A DNA stretch of 64,000 nt from Limnomonas spitsbergensis (lineage: Eukaryota; Chlorophyta; Chlorophyceae; Chlamydomonadales), in NCBI GenBank assembly GCA_037349105.1, contig JAYJMM010000014.1, forward strand, positions 806,001 to 870,000, in the 5' to 3' direction. The position numbers and the translations under genes were made by a program. Position 1 is the stretch's first letter. Each line of letters opens with the position of its first letter. This document shows positions 33,546-42,774 of the stretch, piece after piece. Below the pieces are notes generated by a model. It was not told the DNA's origin and did no database searches. It saw nothing but the letters and a program-made list of their open reading frames with translations.

Positions 33546-34395
33546 AGGATGCGAGACGGATGTCCGAGGAGGCGCTCGGATGCGCTAGGATGTGTCCGCA
33601 AATAGCGCCCGGGCTACGACTGCAGTCCCGTCCCTGGCTGGCTCCTCGGGGACTCTGGCTCGTGCCTCGACTGTCAGTCCCTCCCCCCTCGAATGCATCG
33701 CACAGCCATAAACCGGGTGCGTGCCGATGCATCGCACCCAGTTTCCCGTTGGCGACGCCAACACGCCTGCGATGCATCGGCGGGCGACAAAAAAGATGCG
33801 CGCCTGCTTGCTCACGCCCACGGTCGATGCATCGATGCATCTGTATCGCAGCTTCCGGGTAGCTTCCGCGCACAGGGCTGATGATGACGCGCATGCATCC
33901 CATGACGCACCTCTTGCTCGATCTAGGGCGCGAAACACCCCTCTGTGTCGCTTCTATTTTGTATGTCGCAGTTGCGATGCATCGCATCTTTTTTGTCGCC
34001 CGCCGATGCATCGCAGGCGTGATGGCGTCGCCAACGGGAAACTGGGTGCGATGCATTCGAGGGGTGAGGGACTGACAGTCGAGGCACGAGCCTGAGTCCC
34101 CGAGGAGCCAGCCAGGGACGGGACTGCAGTCGTAGCCCGGGACTGGCAGTCGCCATTTGCGCACGCCTCCTCGCGCCTCCTCGCGCATCGTCACGCATCC
34201 TTGTGCACATCCTCGCGCATCCTCTCACATCCGTCTGGCATCCTCGCGCATCCTCGCGTGTCCTTGTGCGCATCCTTGTGCACATCCTCGCGCATCCTCT
34301 CACATCCGTCTGGCATCCTCGCACATCCTCGCGTGTCCTTGTGCGCATCCTTGTGCACATCCGTCTCGCATCCAAACGCATCCTCTAGCAGTCTC
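33545..34395. mobile_element. Fold-back element 1, with inverted core and GGATGC/GCATCC arrays
   Basis: Left core arm 33606-33800 (from CCCGGGCTACGACTGCAGTC through GTTTCCCGTTGGCGACGCCA to GGCGGGCGACAAAAAAGATG) is the inverted copy of the right arm 33985-34150 (TCTTTTTTGTCGCCCGCC through CAACGGGAAACTGGGTGCGA to GTAGTCCCGGG-type end, ending TCGTAGCCCGGGACTGGCAG). Arms of about 160-190 bp flank a central part (33800-33985) with no transposase. A short GGATGCGA array precedes it and a CATCCTCGCG array of 34155-34390 follows, in opposite orientation. This is the structure of fold-back (FB/TU-like) non-autonomous transposons. Confidence 0.8.
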
Positions 34396-34587
34396 TGGCA
34401 AGCTTCAAGGACCTCTGGCTAGGAAGCTGTTGCGAAGCTGAGGGGTCTCTGAAGGGTTCCTTGCCTAAGCCCTTGCACACATTCTGCATGGCATGTCCTG
34501 GGGGGGTGCAGGATTCATGAATTGGCTTGCCTCATCCAATTGCACGCGTTCAAATATGCAGTCCGAAAACCCTCTGCTTGAGTAATT

Positions 34588-34830
34588 ATGGACACACTCA
34601 TCCCCATTCTAACGTGGTTGCGCAACGGTGCTACTGTCACAGGCAGTGACCCACACACCGCAGATTATAGAGAGAAATGCCTGGAGCAAGCCTACTTGCT
34701 TATGAGCCAAGATCTGGTCCCTGCACTCTCCGCGCTTGGTTGTGTGCCCGATGCAGGAGGCGATCAACGCCTTCTGAACCTTGTTGATGTCTCCGCCATG
34801 ATGCAGAAGAAGGTCATCACACGGGAATGA
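34588..34830 (+). CDS. Hypothetical 80-residue protein
   Basis: ATG frame starting MDTLIPILTWLRNGATV; helical, no family recognised. It runs towards the minus-strand gene at 34817-35503 and their 3' ends overlap by 14 bases, a compact convergent arrangement more usual in viral than in nuclear DNA. Confidence 0.45.
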   Translation: MDTLIPILTWLRNGATVTGSDPHTADYREKCLEQAYLLMSQDLVPALSALGCVPDAGGDQRLLNLVDVSAMMQKKVITRE

Positions 34831-35503
34831 CTGCTGTGATGGGCATCTTCACAACCCAATATGCATCAACGTGTCCCCGTCGAAAGCGTGCTCCCCCGAA
34901 GTAGGTCCCGCAAAATGCCTCGTGGTCCGCCGCTCCGGTGGCTGCCGCGGCAAGATGGCGGACCATTTCTGAGAGCTGAGAGGGTGTCAGGCGGGATATG
35001 TTCCTGCCAAGCCACTCGGAGAGTGTGAAGCGCCTCCCCCCACGCGTGTCGTCCTGGTTTGATTGCAGCAGCACCACCTCATCTCCTACGCACAACACCG
35101 CAAACTTGTGCGGCGCGGTGCTGAACACCATCAGCGTTGAGTTGCATGCGTTTCCGCCACCATCAAACATAGGCTTCACCAACGACGCCACAGCCTCGTC
35201 TGTCACAAGCGTTGCCATGCTGATTGCCTTGTGCTCGGCTGCCAACTCGCCCAGCGTTCGGGCGTGGCCGAAATTCGAAGGTGGGCTCAGCCAAAAAGCA
35301 ATCGCTGCCGCAGTTGACGTGCAGCTGTGCATGTCCAACCCTGCATGCATCCAAACGATCGAGCCATCAGGACGGTATGCATGCAGATGCAGCGCGCCGG
35401 GACACTGCTCCGCCATCTTCTGCATCACCCTACCTCGCACACGGACAGGAATGTTGTCCGGGCTTGACGCCTGGTTTGCAAGGAACTTCAAGTGCGCGTC
35501 CAT
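34817..35503 (-). CDS. Hypothetical protein, about 228 residues
   Basis: I chose the ATG at 35503 (MDAHLKFLANQASS); a longer frame to 35632 reads into a fold-back core arm and is not credible. The protein has a mixed alpha/beta look: GALHLHAYRPDGSIVWMHAG, TLMVFSTAPHKFAVLCVGDE, RFTLSEWLGRNISRLTPSQL and CGTYFGGARF. No family recognised. Upstream it is bordered directly by a fold-back core fragment (35580-35635), so its promoter region may have been replaced. Confidence 0.55.
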   Translation of the reverse strand: MDAHLKFLANQASSPDNIPVRVRGRVMQKMAEQCPGALHLHAYRPDGSIVWMHAGLDMHSCTSTAAAIAFWLSPPSNFGHARTLGELAAEHKAISMATLVTDEAVASLVKPMFDGGGNACNSTLMVFSTAPHKFAVLCVGDEVVLLQSNQDDTRGGRRFTLSEWLGRNISRLTPSQLSEMVRHLAAAATGAADHEAFCGTYFGGARFRRGHVDAYWVVKMPITAVIPV

Positions 35504-35579
35504 TCCGATGAACTCAGCCTTGCAAAGAAGCCATCTACACTTTCTTACGCACAGACGGGATATCAGATATCTTCGCCAG

Positions 35580-35905
35580 TGAAGATGCCAGGGACGGGAC
35601 TGCAGTCGTAGCCCGGGACTGGCAGTCGCCATTTGCGGAAAGTCAGCGTCAGCGGATGCGAGACGGATGCGAGGATGCGTGAGGATGCGAGACGGATGCG
35701 AGTATGCGTGAGGATGCGAGACGGATGCGAGTATGCGTGAGGATGCGAGACGGATGCGAGTATGCGTGAGGATGCGAGACGGATGCGAGGATGCGTGAGG
35801 ATGCGAGACGGATGCGAGGGGATGTCAGCGGATCCTAGCGCATCCGTCTCGCATCCTCGGACATCCTCGCGCATCCTTGTGCGCATCCGTCTCGCATCCT
35901 TGTGC
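35580..35905. mobile_element. Fold-back element fragment with GATGCGAGACG arrays
   Basis: 35588-35632 repeats the outer core (GGGACGGGACTGCAGTCGTAGCCC). It is followed by an array of GGATGCGAGACGGATGCGAG-like units, and after a turn at about 35835 by the inverted GCATCCGTCTCGCATCC. A palindromic array with only half a core. An (AAAACA)n stretch follows at 35930-35945. Confidence 0.75.
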
Positions 35906-36011
35906 GCATGCAAATCCGGTGATTTCAAAAACAAAAACAAAAACAGAAACGACCTGCCTGCATCACCCAACCCCCAAGAAGTGGGAGGTTGTGTGATGCA
36001 GGCGGGTCCAC

Positions 36012-36389
36012 TTAGCCACACAGAACCGTGCGAGCCGGGTCCACGTAGAACCAAACCTTCAAATCGCCGTGGCACACAAGTAACTTGTGGACAGGCGTTG
36101 TCGCGGTCAGGGTGTCCCCCTTGTTTGCGGAATCGTTCACGGCGTTGAACTCCTCCCACATTGCTGTGGGAGTAGCCTCGCGTGCGCGAATCCACGACGC
36201 AGGGATCGTGTACTTCTTCATGTAAGATGAGCCGTCGTCTGCCGTCATGGTATACATGACGGACAGGCCACTGCCCTCGAGGTTCACGTGAAGGGTGCCC
36301 CTAGGGGTGCCCCATGCGCAACCAACGACCTCCACTCCGCCTCGCTTTCCGCGGATAACCGCATACTCAAGAAATTGCTGGAAGTTCAT
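36012..36389 (-). CDS. Hypothetical protein, 125 residues
   Basis: ATG frame starting MNFQQFLEYAVIRGKRGG, with beta-rich segments (GTLHVNLEGSGLSVMYTMT, LLVCHGDLKVWFYVD). Unknown family. A (GA)n microsatellite of about 23 bases lies immediately upstream on the coding strand's 5' side (36396-36420), which could be in the 5' leader. Well-formed and not disrupted. Confidence 0.55.
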   Translation of the reverse strand: MNFQQFLEYAVIRGKRGGVEVVGCAWGTPRGTLHVNLEGSGLSVMYTMTADDGSSYMKKYTIPASWIRAREATPTAMWEEFNAVNDSANKGDTLTATTPVHKLLVCHGDLKVWFYVDPARTVLCG

Positions 36390-36529
36390 GGTATTGAGAG
36401 AGAGAGAGAGAGAGAGAGATTAGATGATGAATGTGTATGATTAGATGTGTTGAGGTTGAAGCCATAACATTCTCGCGGGATGGGGGATGTAAGGGGGGCG
36501 TTCCGGCAGCAACAAAAACAAGGCAAGTG

Positions 36530-36795
36530 GCGACTGCCAGTCCCTGGCTACGACTGCAGTCCCGTCCCCGCGCATCCTTGCGCGCACCCTCGAACATCCT
36601 CACGCCTCCTTGTGCGTACAATCGCTGGGTTCACAAGACCAACAAGAAAAAGAAGGCGCGCGATCATAGCCACACAAAGCAGGCGCGCCATGATCACACA
36701 ACGAAAAAGAAGGCTCGCCACGATCACACAAAGCAAAGAAGGCGCGCGATCACACAAGACCCAGGCGCGGCATGATCACACAAAGAAAAGCGATC
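36530..36795. repeat. Fold-back core fragment plus (CATGATCACACAAAG)n array
   Basis: 36535-36575 is another outer-core fragment (TGGCTACGACTGCAGTCCCG). 36640-36790 holds about five imperfect copies of a 30-36 base unit containing GCGCGCCATGATCACACAA and AAGAAGGC. The repeat runs up to the protease gene and supplies an in-frame ATG there (36772) that I do not trust as its start. Confidence 0.75.
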
Positions 36796-36906
36796 AGTTT
36801 CCTGTGCCAAACATCTGGCCACTGGGATAGTGGAAGTATCGAAGCTTGCGGATGCCTAAGCTGGTCGACGGTCCCATGTCCCACGTACGACAGGTTGAGG
36901 GGATCC

Positions 36907-37612
36907 ATGGACTACGATCTCGGGAGGAGCGTTTCTACCCTGTCCGATACGCGTGGAAATGCCATATTGCAGGGCTGCAAAAGCTATGTCTTCGAGTTGG
37001 TCGCTTGCAAGCCAGGTCCGGAGGGCGGCCCGCCGGTCGAGTGCGGGTTCTTCAATGGGTTCTTCTACACCGACGAGGCACCCTTGCTTCTGACATGCGG
37101 ACACCTCGACGGCTGGGACTGGGCTACGTCGTATCACGCACTGCTGTATCACGGGACGCACATGGAAAAGCGCTTGGATCTTGAGCTTGTCAAAGTGGGC
37201 CGCGAGACGGGGCCTCAACAAACAGGTGATGGGACCCCGTTCAACGGACATGCGCCCGACCTCGCCTTGCTGAGAGCCAGCGACCAGCCGGGACAACCCC
37301 CCGCGGCCGTTGGCGGCGCAAGTCATCACAGGAGACACCGTGTTTGTCATCGGATCCAAGGGGGGAAACGAGGCGCAACTGACGTTCGACCAAGGCATCG
37401 TGGCATATCGCGGCATGCAAGACATGGTGGTCACAGGGTACGCCGACAACGGTTTCTCGGGCTGCCCCATCTTCAGCTTTGATGGATTCGTCGCAAGCAT
37501 GGTTCTAGGGTGCGACGGGAACACAGTGAAGCACACGAAACCCGTCTCGTCCCAGACCATTCACGAGTGGCTGCAGGGAGGGGACAAGGTTTGCCCAGGA
37601 TTTGTTTCATAG
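36907..37612 (+). CDS. Trypsin-like (S1/HtrA-type) serine protease, one frame break
   Basis: Start at 36907 (MDYDLGRSVSTLSD). Catalytic triad is visible: His in LLLTCGHLDG, Asp in HAPDLALLRA, and Ser in NGFSGCPIFSFDG, in the usual order and spacing for a chymotrypsin-fold protease of about 235 residues. The first two lie in one frame and the last in the next; the break is at a C6 run at about 37297-37302, where one C too many would explain it. Either a sequencing or assembly indel or an inactivating mutation. Such short, domain-only proteases occur in bacteria, algae and viruses. No signal peptide or PDZ domain seen. An intron is unlikely because the two frames abut. Confidence 0.65.
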
Positions 37613-38194
37613 CCTGCACAAGCGTTGGTCACTGCCAACACGGCCGCCTTGGCCGCTGGGTGTCCTTCCGCCGGGTCTAGGTCGGCCATGATGCCGTCAC
37701 GGCGACGGCAATAGTCTTCAAGGCTTTGACACGGCCGGCCCGTTCATACGCTTGCAGTGTTGCAACAGCAGGGTTGGGTGGCAGTTCTGGCGTTCCGTGT
37801 TTCCCGGGCCATCGCCTGTCAGTCTTGTTCACGATGCCCGTATCCTTGTTTCATCTTTGGCACCGGAGCTCTGTGACCTACCTTGCCTTGAGCACCGTCG
37901 CCGCCCTTGGGATCGAGTTGCGTGGCAACTCGGCGCCGCTGCCATCCGCATCAATGGGGACCAGACGTCAAATGTTCTCATCTCGGACAGACAATTGGTT
38001 ACCCATCCCCAGATGGGTCCATAACCAAATGCCAGTTTCACGGCCTCAACCTCATAGGCATGGACTTCATCGAGCGTTGTCAGTCGACATGGCCAACAAT
38101 ATGGCTGCGATCTCTCTTCCGCTGGTACACTAAGGCACCCCCGTGATTGACTGTGTGCTGTTTCACCTCCATAATGCACTGTTCAACAGAGATG
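37613..38194. other. No confident gene
   Basis: Several short overlapping frames on both strands, none with a family signature. The plus-strand frame 37907-38146 (PSPDGSITKCQFHGLNLIG) is the most protein-like. Confidence 0.35.
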
Positions 38195-38280
38195 ATGGCC
38201 ACAGTGTCTGACTTCAGTCACCTTCAACCGAACCTGCTTCGAGGCATCATTTGATGGAGTGGGTGTCACGCAATCTGAGA

Positions 38281-38430
38281 ACCTGCCTTCCTTTTCCGAC
38301 AGAACGGCTCATGACTAAAATGTACCCCTTGATGTGCATTCTGAGCAGCATCAGAATGTTCCTCGATGCGTTCACATCTCGGTTCCACATCGGCTCTGTG
38401 CAAGTTCGTTTGAACTTGCTCGCACCTTGG
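38281..38430 (-). pseudogene. Fanzor/TnpB-like nuclease fossil, C-terminal end (copy 2)
   Basis: Minus strand: ASKFKRTCTEPMWNRDVNAS followed by RNILMLLRMH. The WNRDVNAxRNI motif is the last RuvC motif (catalytic Asp) of TnpB/Fanzor-type proteins. Upstream sequence does not continue the protein. Nearly the same segment is present at 46071-46160 and the surrounding 38195-38430 is a duplicate of 45950-46160. Confidence 0.55.
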
Positions 38431-38589
38431 CAGCTGCATCAGCACTGCTGTTGACGAGCGTGCTCAGCCCTAGCTTGGCGGCCGCCACCAGGGCATGCTG
38501 TCTTGCATGCTGACCATGCTGGATGACCCGCACCCCCGAGGCTGTAGAGCATGTACCGGTCGGCATCCTACAGGGAGCGTACAAATTCG

Positions 38590-39750
38590 GCGCCTCCTTG
38601 TGCATATCCTCGCGCCTCCTATTGTCATTGAAAGCAATCGGATGCCGTAGACAGCAAGAGGATGTCCTTGAAAGCAATCGGTTGCGAGAGGATGCGAGAG
38701 GATGCAAGACGAATGCAAGACGAATGCGAGGGGATGTCAGCGGCTGCGTGAGGATGTCAGCGGCTGCGTGAGGATGCGTGAGGATGTCAGCGGCTGCGTG
38801 AGGATGTCAGCGGATGCGTGAGGATGCGTGAGGATGTCAGCGGATGCGTGAGGATGCGTGAGGATGCGTGAGGATGCGTGAGGATGCGTGAGGATGTCAG
38901 CGGCTGCGTGAGGATGTCAGCGGATGCGTGAGGATGCGTGAGGATGTCAGCGGATGCGTGAGGATGCGTGAGGATGCGTGAGGATGCGTGAGGATGCGTG
39001 AGGATGCGTGAGGATGCGTGAGGATGCGTGAGGATGTCAGCGGATGGCGCCCGGGCTACGCCCGTCCCTGGCTGGCTCCTCGCGGACTCGGGCTCGTGCC
39101 TCGCCCTCACCCCTCGGGCACAGCCATAAACCGGGTGCGTGCCGCACCCAGTTTCCCGTTGGCGACGCCATCACGCCTGCGGCGGGCGACAAAGAAGATG
39201 CGCGCCTGCTTGCTCACGCCCACGGTCGATGCGTCGATGCATCTGTATCGCAGCTTCCGGGTAGCTTCCGCGCACAGGGCTGATGATGACGCGCATGCAT
39301 CATGCATCATGCATCATGCATCACGCATCATGCATCTCGCATCACGCATCATGCATCAAGCATCCCATGCCGCACCTCTTGCTCGATCTAGGGCTCGAAA
39401 CACCCCTCGGTGTCGCGTCTATTTTGTGTTTCACGCATCTGCGATGATGCAGCGCATCTTTTTTTGTCGCCCGCCGCAGGCGTGATGGCGTCGCCAACGG
39501 GAAACTGGGTGCGGCACGCACCCGGTTTATGGCTGTGCCCGAGGGGTGAGGGCGAGGCACGAGCCCGAGTCCGCGAGGAGCCAGCCAGGGACGGGCGTAG
39601 CCCGGGCGCCATTTGCGCACGCATCCACGCGCTTCCTTGTGCGCATCCTCTTGCATCCACGCGCTTCCTTGTGCGCATCCTCTTGCATCGTCTTGCATCC
39701 ACGCGCTTCCTTGTGCGCATCCTCTTGCATCCTCTCGCATCCATACAAAG
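38590..39750. mobile_element. Fold-back element 2, complete-looking
   Basis: Left array 38690-39045 of GAGGATGCGT and GAGGATGTCAGCGG units; left core arm 39047-39205; centre 39205-39450 with a (CATGCATCA)n stretch; right arm 39455-39605 as the inverse (TTTTTTTGTCGCCCGCCGCA through CAACGGGAAACTGGGTGCGG to GGGCGTAGCCCGGGCGCC); right array 39615-39745 of CATCCACGCGCTTCCTTGTG units. Arms about 155 bp. The centre shares GCCCACGGTCGATGC and CTTCCGGGTAGCTTCCGCGC with element 1, so both derive from one source. No transposase encoded. Confidence 0.82.
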
Positions 39751-40014
39751 TTTGGAGGTAGTTCGACGATTCTCTCCGAAGGGAGGGAGGAGGAAGATGC
39801 GATCGGCCAAGGAGCTCAGCAGGCGAAAAGGAAGACGATTGAGTACACACGTCTAGCGACGGTGAAATTCACCCAACTTTGATAGGGACTACATACAGGG
39901 TTGAAAAACTCTAGAATGGGAGAATACACATGTATGATGTTGCCAGACGGTCCTTCGAATTTGGAGCACGCGTTTCAATGCATCGAGAAATTATATCACA
40001 TAAATGTAACTTTC

Positions 40015-41736
40015 ATGTGTGGCCTTCTTTTCTACGATCTCGTGGCGGCAGCGGCGAATACCGACTCGCCCATCGACCCGAACTATATCGTCACACATCA
40101 TTCTGTACATCTTGCGGCACGCGGGCCCGACTGTAGCAGGTGGACGGTCATCGGCCAGCGCCACCTGCTCTCTTTTCACCGCCTCGCGATCATCACCACC
40201 GAGGACGACGGCATGCAACCGATCTACACATCTGATTCTGCAATGGTGTGCTCTGGCGAGATTTACAACTACCGGCAACTTGGCGGAGATGCGCTAGATG
40301 TCGACGTGCGCGTCGTATTAAATCTCTTGCACGACACGGAAGGGTCTCTCATGAGCGACGCCGACGCCGTGACAGGTGCGGTACGCCTCCTTGACGGGGA
40401 CTTTGCGTTCGTCATCAGCGGCGCGGCGGGCGAGCGAGTGATTGCGGGGCGCGACCCGTTGGGAGTGCGGCCTCTTTTCTATGCCGTCGGTGCGTCGCCG
40501 ACTCACATCATCGCGTTTGCCAGCGAAGCCAAGGCGTTGGTTGGGGCACCGGGTGTCACAGACGTGCGAGTGTTCCCTCCCGGTCACGTGTGCATCGACG
40601 GCCGATTCGTGGAGTACTACATCTCCTCACCCCAACCTACCTCTACAGAGCAATACTTGTCAGGAGAAACACCTGAAAAAATAGCCAAAAGCAGAGTCCG
40701 TCGATTGCTGGAGAGCGCTGTGCACAAGCGCATGGTGCACTCGGATCGCCCGGTGGCGTTGCTGTGTAGCGGCGGAATCGATTCGGCGGCAATGCTGTCC
40801 ATCGCATGCACTTTTCAAAAAAGTGCGCAAAACCAAACCGTGCAAAATGACCCCGTGCAAAACCAAAACGCACAAAAAGACCATGTGCAAAATGAACCCA
40901 CGGCGTTTTCAGAAAAATGCAAAGTCTTCACGATGCGATACGGGCCTGGACATTCCGATGACGCTTTTTATGCCTCGCTTTTGTGCTCCAGACTTGGGTG
41001 CCCGCATGAAGTCGTCGAGTTCGGACCGTCTGACCTTGGGGATGACACGCTTCGAGAGGTCATCTACGTGTGCGAGACGTGCGATCCCAACACGATCCGT
41101 GCGGCGATCCCAATGTACCTTTTGGCGAAACACATCTCTCAGAACACGGATGTGAAGGTCATTCTGTCCGGAGAGGGCGCCGATGAGCTTTTCGGTGGGT
41201 ACAATTACTTTCGCCTCTCTCCGGAGCCTCAGGACGCTGTCGACGAGTGCGGACGCCTCATGAGCAATTTGCACATGTTCGACTTGCTAAGGGCAGACCG
41301 TTGCTTCGCAGCACACGGGCTAGAAGTGCGTGTACCGTTCTTGGACAAGGACCTGGTTGCGGGCGTCTCGGCGATGGATGCAGCGCAACGTGTCAGAGGA
41401 GAGAAGCAGTTGTTGAGAGACTCTGTGAGCGACCTGACAGAGCTTGGGGAGCTGCGCATCCTCGATCGTCCAAAGGAAAAGTTCAGCGACGGTGCCGGAT
41501 TCTCGTACGTTCCCGACCTGCTACGCCGCATCGCGATGGACTGGGGGGGCGACGACGGCAAGCTGCCATGCAGACTCGCGGCCGAGCGCAACGCGTACGC
41601 GACATTGTTCAAAGAGGCATTTGGGGGGGAGGGTGGACCCTTGCGAGGTAGATGGGTAATTGAACGAACAATGCCAAAGTGGACGGAGGACGCGAACTCG
41701 GTGGATGCGGGGATTGTGCATGTGGGTGGGATGTGA
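40015..41736 (+). CDS. asnB: Asparagine synthetase (glutamine-hydrolysing)
   Basis: Start at 40015 gives MCGLLFYDLVAA, exposing Cys2, the N-terminal nucleophile of class II glutamine amidotransferases; the longer frame from 39901 would bury it. 573 residues. Glutaminase half: ARGPD, FHRLAII, NGE-equivalent SGEIYNY and DPLGVRPLFY. Synthetase half: PP-loop SGGIDS at about residue 252, CETCDPNTIRAAIPMYLLAK, and SGEGADELFGGYNYF at about 385, then EVRVPFLDKDL. It converts aspartate to asparagine with ATP and glutamine. An unusual 30-residue Q/N-rich insert (repeats of VQND/VQNQ/VQNE, about 268-297) lies just after the PP-loop helix. Intact, no introns. Directly downstream of fold-back element 2 and tail-to-tail with the transposase relic. 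Confidence 0.92.
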   Translation: MCGLLFYDLVAAAANTDSPIDPNYIVTHHSVHLAARGPDCSRWTVIGQRHLLSFHRLAIITTEDDGMQPIYTSDSAMVCSGEIYNYRQLGGDALDVDVRVVLNLLHDTEGSLMSDADAVTGAVRLLDGDFAFVISGAAGERVIAGRDPLGVRPLFYAVGASPTHIIAFASEAKALVGAPGVTDVRVFPPGHVCIDGRFVEYYISSPQPTSTEQYLSGETPEKIAKSRVRRLLESAVHKRMVHSDRPVALLCSGGIDSAAMLSIACTFQKSAQNQTVQNDPVQNQNAQKDHVQNEPTAFSEKCKVFTMRYGPGHSDDAFYASLLCSRLGCPHEVVEFGPSDLGDDTLREVIYVCETCDPNTIRAAIPMYLLAKHISQNTDVKVILSGEGADELFGGYNYFRLSPEPQDAVDECGRLMSNLHMFDLLRADRCFAAHGLEVRVPFLDKDLVAGVSAMDAAQRVRGEKQLLRDSVSDLTELGELRILDRPKEKFSDGAGFSYVPDLLRRIAMDWGGDDGKLPCRLAAERNAYATLFKEAFGGEGGPLRGRWVIERTMPKWTEDANSVDAGIVHVGGM

Positions 41737-42628
41737 TCAAGAACAACAAATGTCTCTTCGAGATGGATCGCATTCAAAATGGAGTCTGCATCGTCGAATC
41801 CGTTGCACTCCAAGGTCTTTTTGAAATACGGGGGCAAAATGTTTTTCAGAAGTCATACTTGTGAAAGCTGACTCAACGTCTTCATTTTCCAAAAAGTTAC
41901 GCTTCACCGAGGAAAAGCATTTCTCGATGGGGTTGAACCATGGGGAATACGGTGGTACATGAGGCAAAGGGAGCGACTTGATGAAATCGCAGAAGACCGT
42001 CCTGTTCACACCTCCTTTGATCGACTTGAACCCCGCCCATCCATCCGTCTTTGGAAGCACACGCAACGACGGATATTGAGGTCATTCTCGGTTTCTCTCT
42101 TCGGACAAACAACGGAGCGCCAATCTTCGCGTACCCGTACGCCCGGTTGTACGAGAACCTCCCAAACCCTGTCTCATCGATCGAAAAAAAGGCACGCCCT
42201 TGTTCAGCGTAATGTTTACGCAGCCCCAAAAATGTCTGATTCAATTTGAGTGCATTTTTTGCAAGACCGTAGAACCTAGCCTTTTTACGAGTGTAAACCA
42301 GTTGTAAGATTGACAGCCTCACAAGTTCCTTGTACACAACCATTCCATCCAACTTTTCCGCAATTATTGCCTTCAGTTTCTTACAGGTCAGAAATGGGTC
42401 TGATTTTAAACTTGTTTCTACAATCTCCAAAATAGACATCATTTTAGTCTTTCGATGCATTTTGACCTCAACAACCAATGGGTTGGTGTTGAGCGATGTT
42501 GCTGCTACCCAACGTTGCACTGATGATTTGCTGACACCAAGAATGGCTGCTGTCTTTCGAATGCTTTGCACATGTTCGTACACCATCTTGGCTGATAATT
42601 TTCGATCGTTGGGGAACACTATCGGCAT
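41737..42628 (-). pseudogene. IS630/Tc1-mariner-type DDE transposase, broken
   Basis: Minus strand. Start MPIVFPNDRKLSAKM; an HTH (AAILGVSKSSVQRWVA) is followed by AFFSIDETGFGRF with the first catalytic Asp. At about 42045 the reading frame changes. The later frame contains HVPPYSPWFNPIEKCF with the final acidic residue, but the usual block with the second Asp (ILDNAxxH) about 35 residues earlier is missing, so roughly 100-130 bases are deleted. The stop codon abuts that of asparagine synthetase. Not functional as it stands. A (AT)14 run at 42653-42682 lies just 5' of it; this transposon class inserts at TA. Confidence 0.8.
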
Positions 42629-42647
42629 TTCCTTCTGGTAATGAAAG

Positions 42648-42651
<4 letters not shown>

Positions 42652-42678
<27 letters not shown>

Positions 42679-42682
42679 TGCA
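42652..42682. repeat. (AT)n microsatellite
   Basis: About 14 TA dinucleotides upstream of the transposase relic, a plausible TA-rich insertion target or expanded target site. Confidence 0.95.
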
Positions 42683-42774
42683 CAGCGCAGGTTTACGCAG
42701 GCGTTGGAACCGATTACGCAAGACACTTAATCGTGAAGGTATGGCGAATCGAATTGACTAATTCCATCTAGGCA

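Noticed and set aside
34817..35632. 271-codon version of the minus-strand gene starting at 35632
   Set aside because: The first 43 codons come from a fold-back core fragment shared with other loci; the ATG at 35503 is the first in unique sequence.
38690..39750. Protein frames over GGATGC/GCATCC arrays (RMREDARG-type repeats)
   Set aside because: They arise from 10-bp-type arrays of fold-back elements, occur in all frames and end in element cores.
39901..40014. Longer N-terminus for asparagine synthetase
   Set aside because: It would mask the Cys2 nucleophile required by class II amidotransferases; the MCGLL start at 40015 fits the family.
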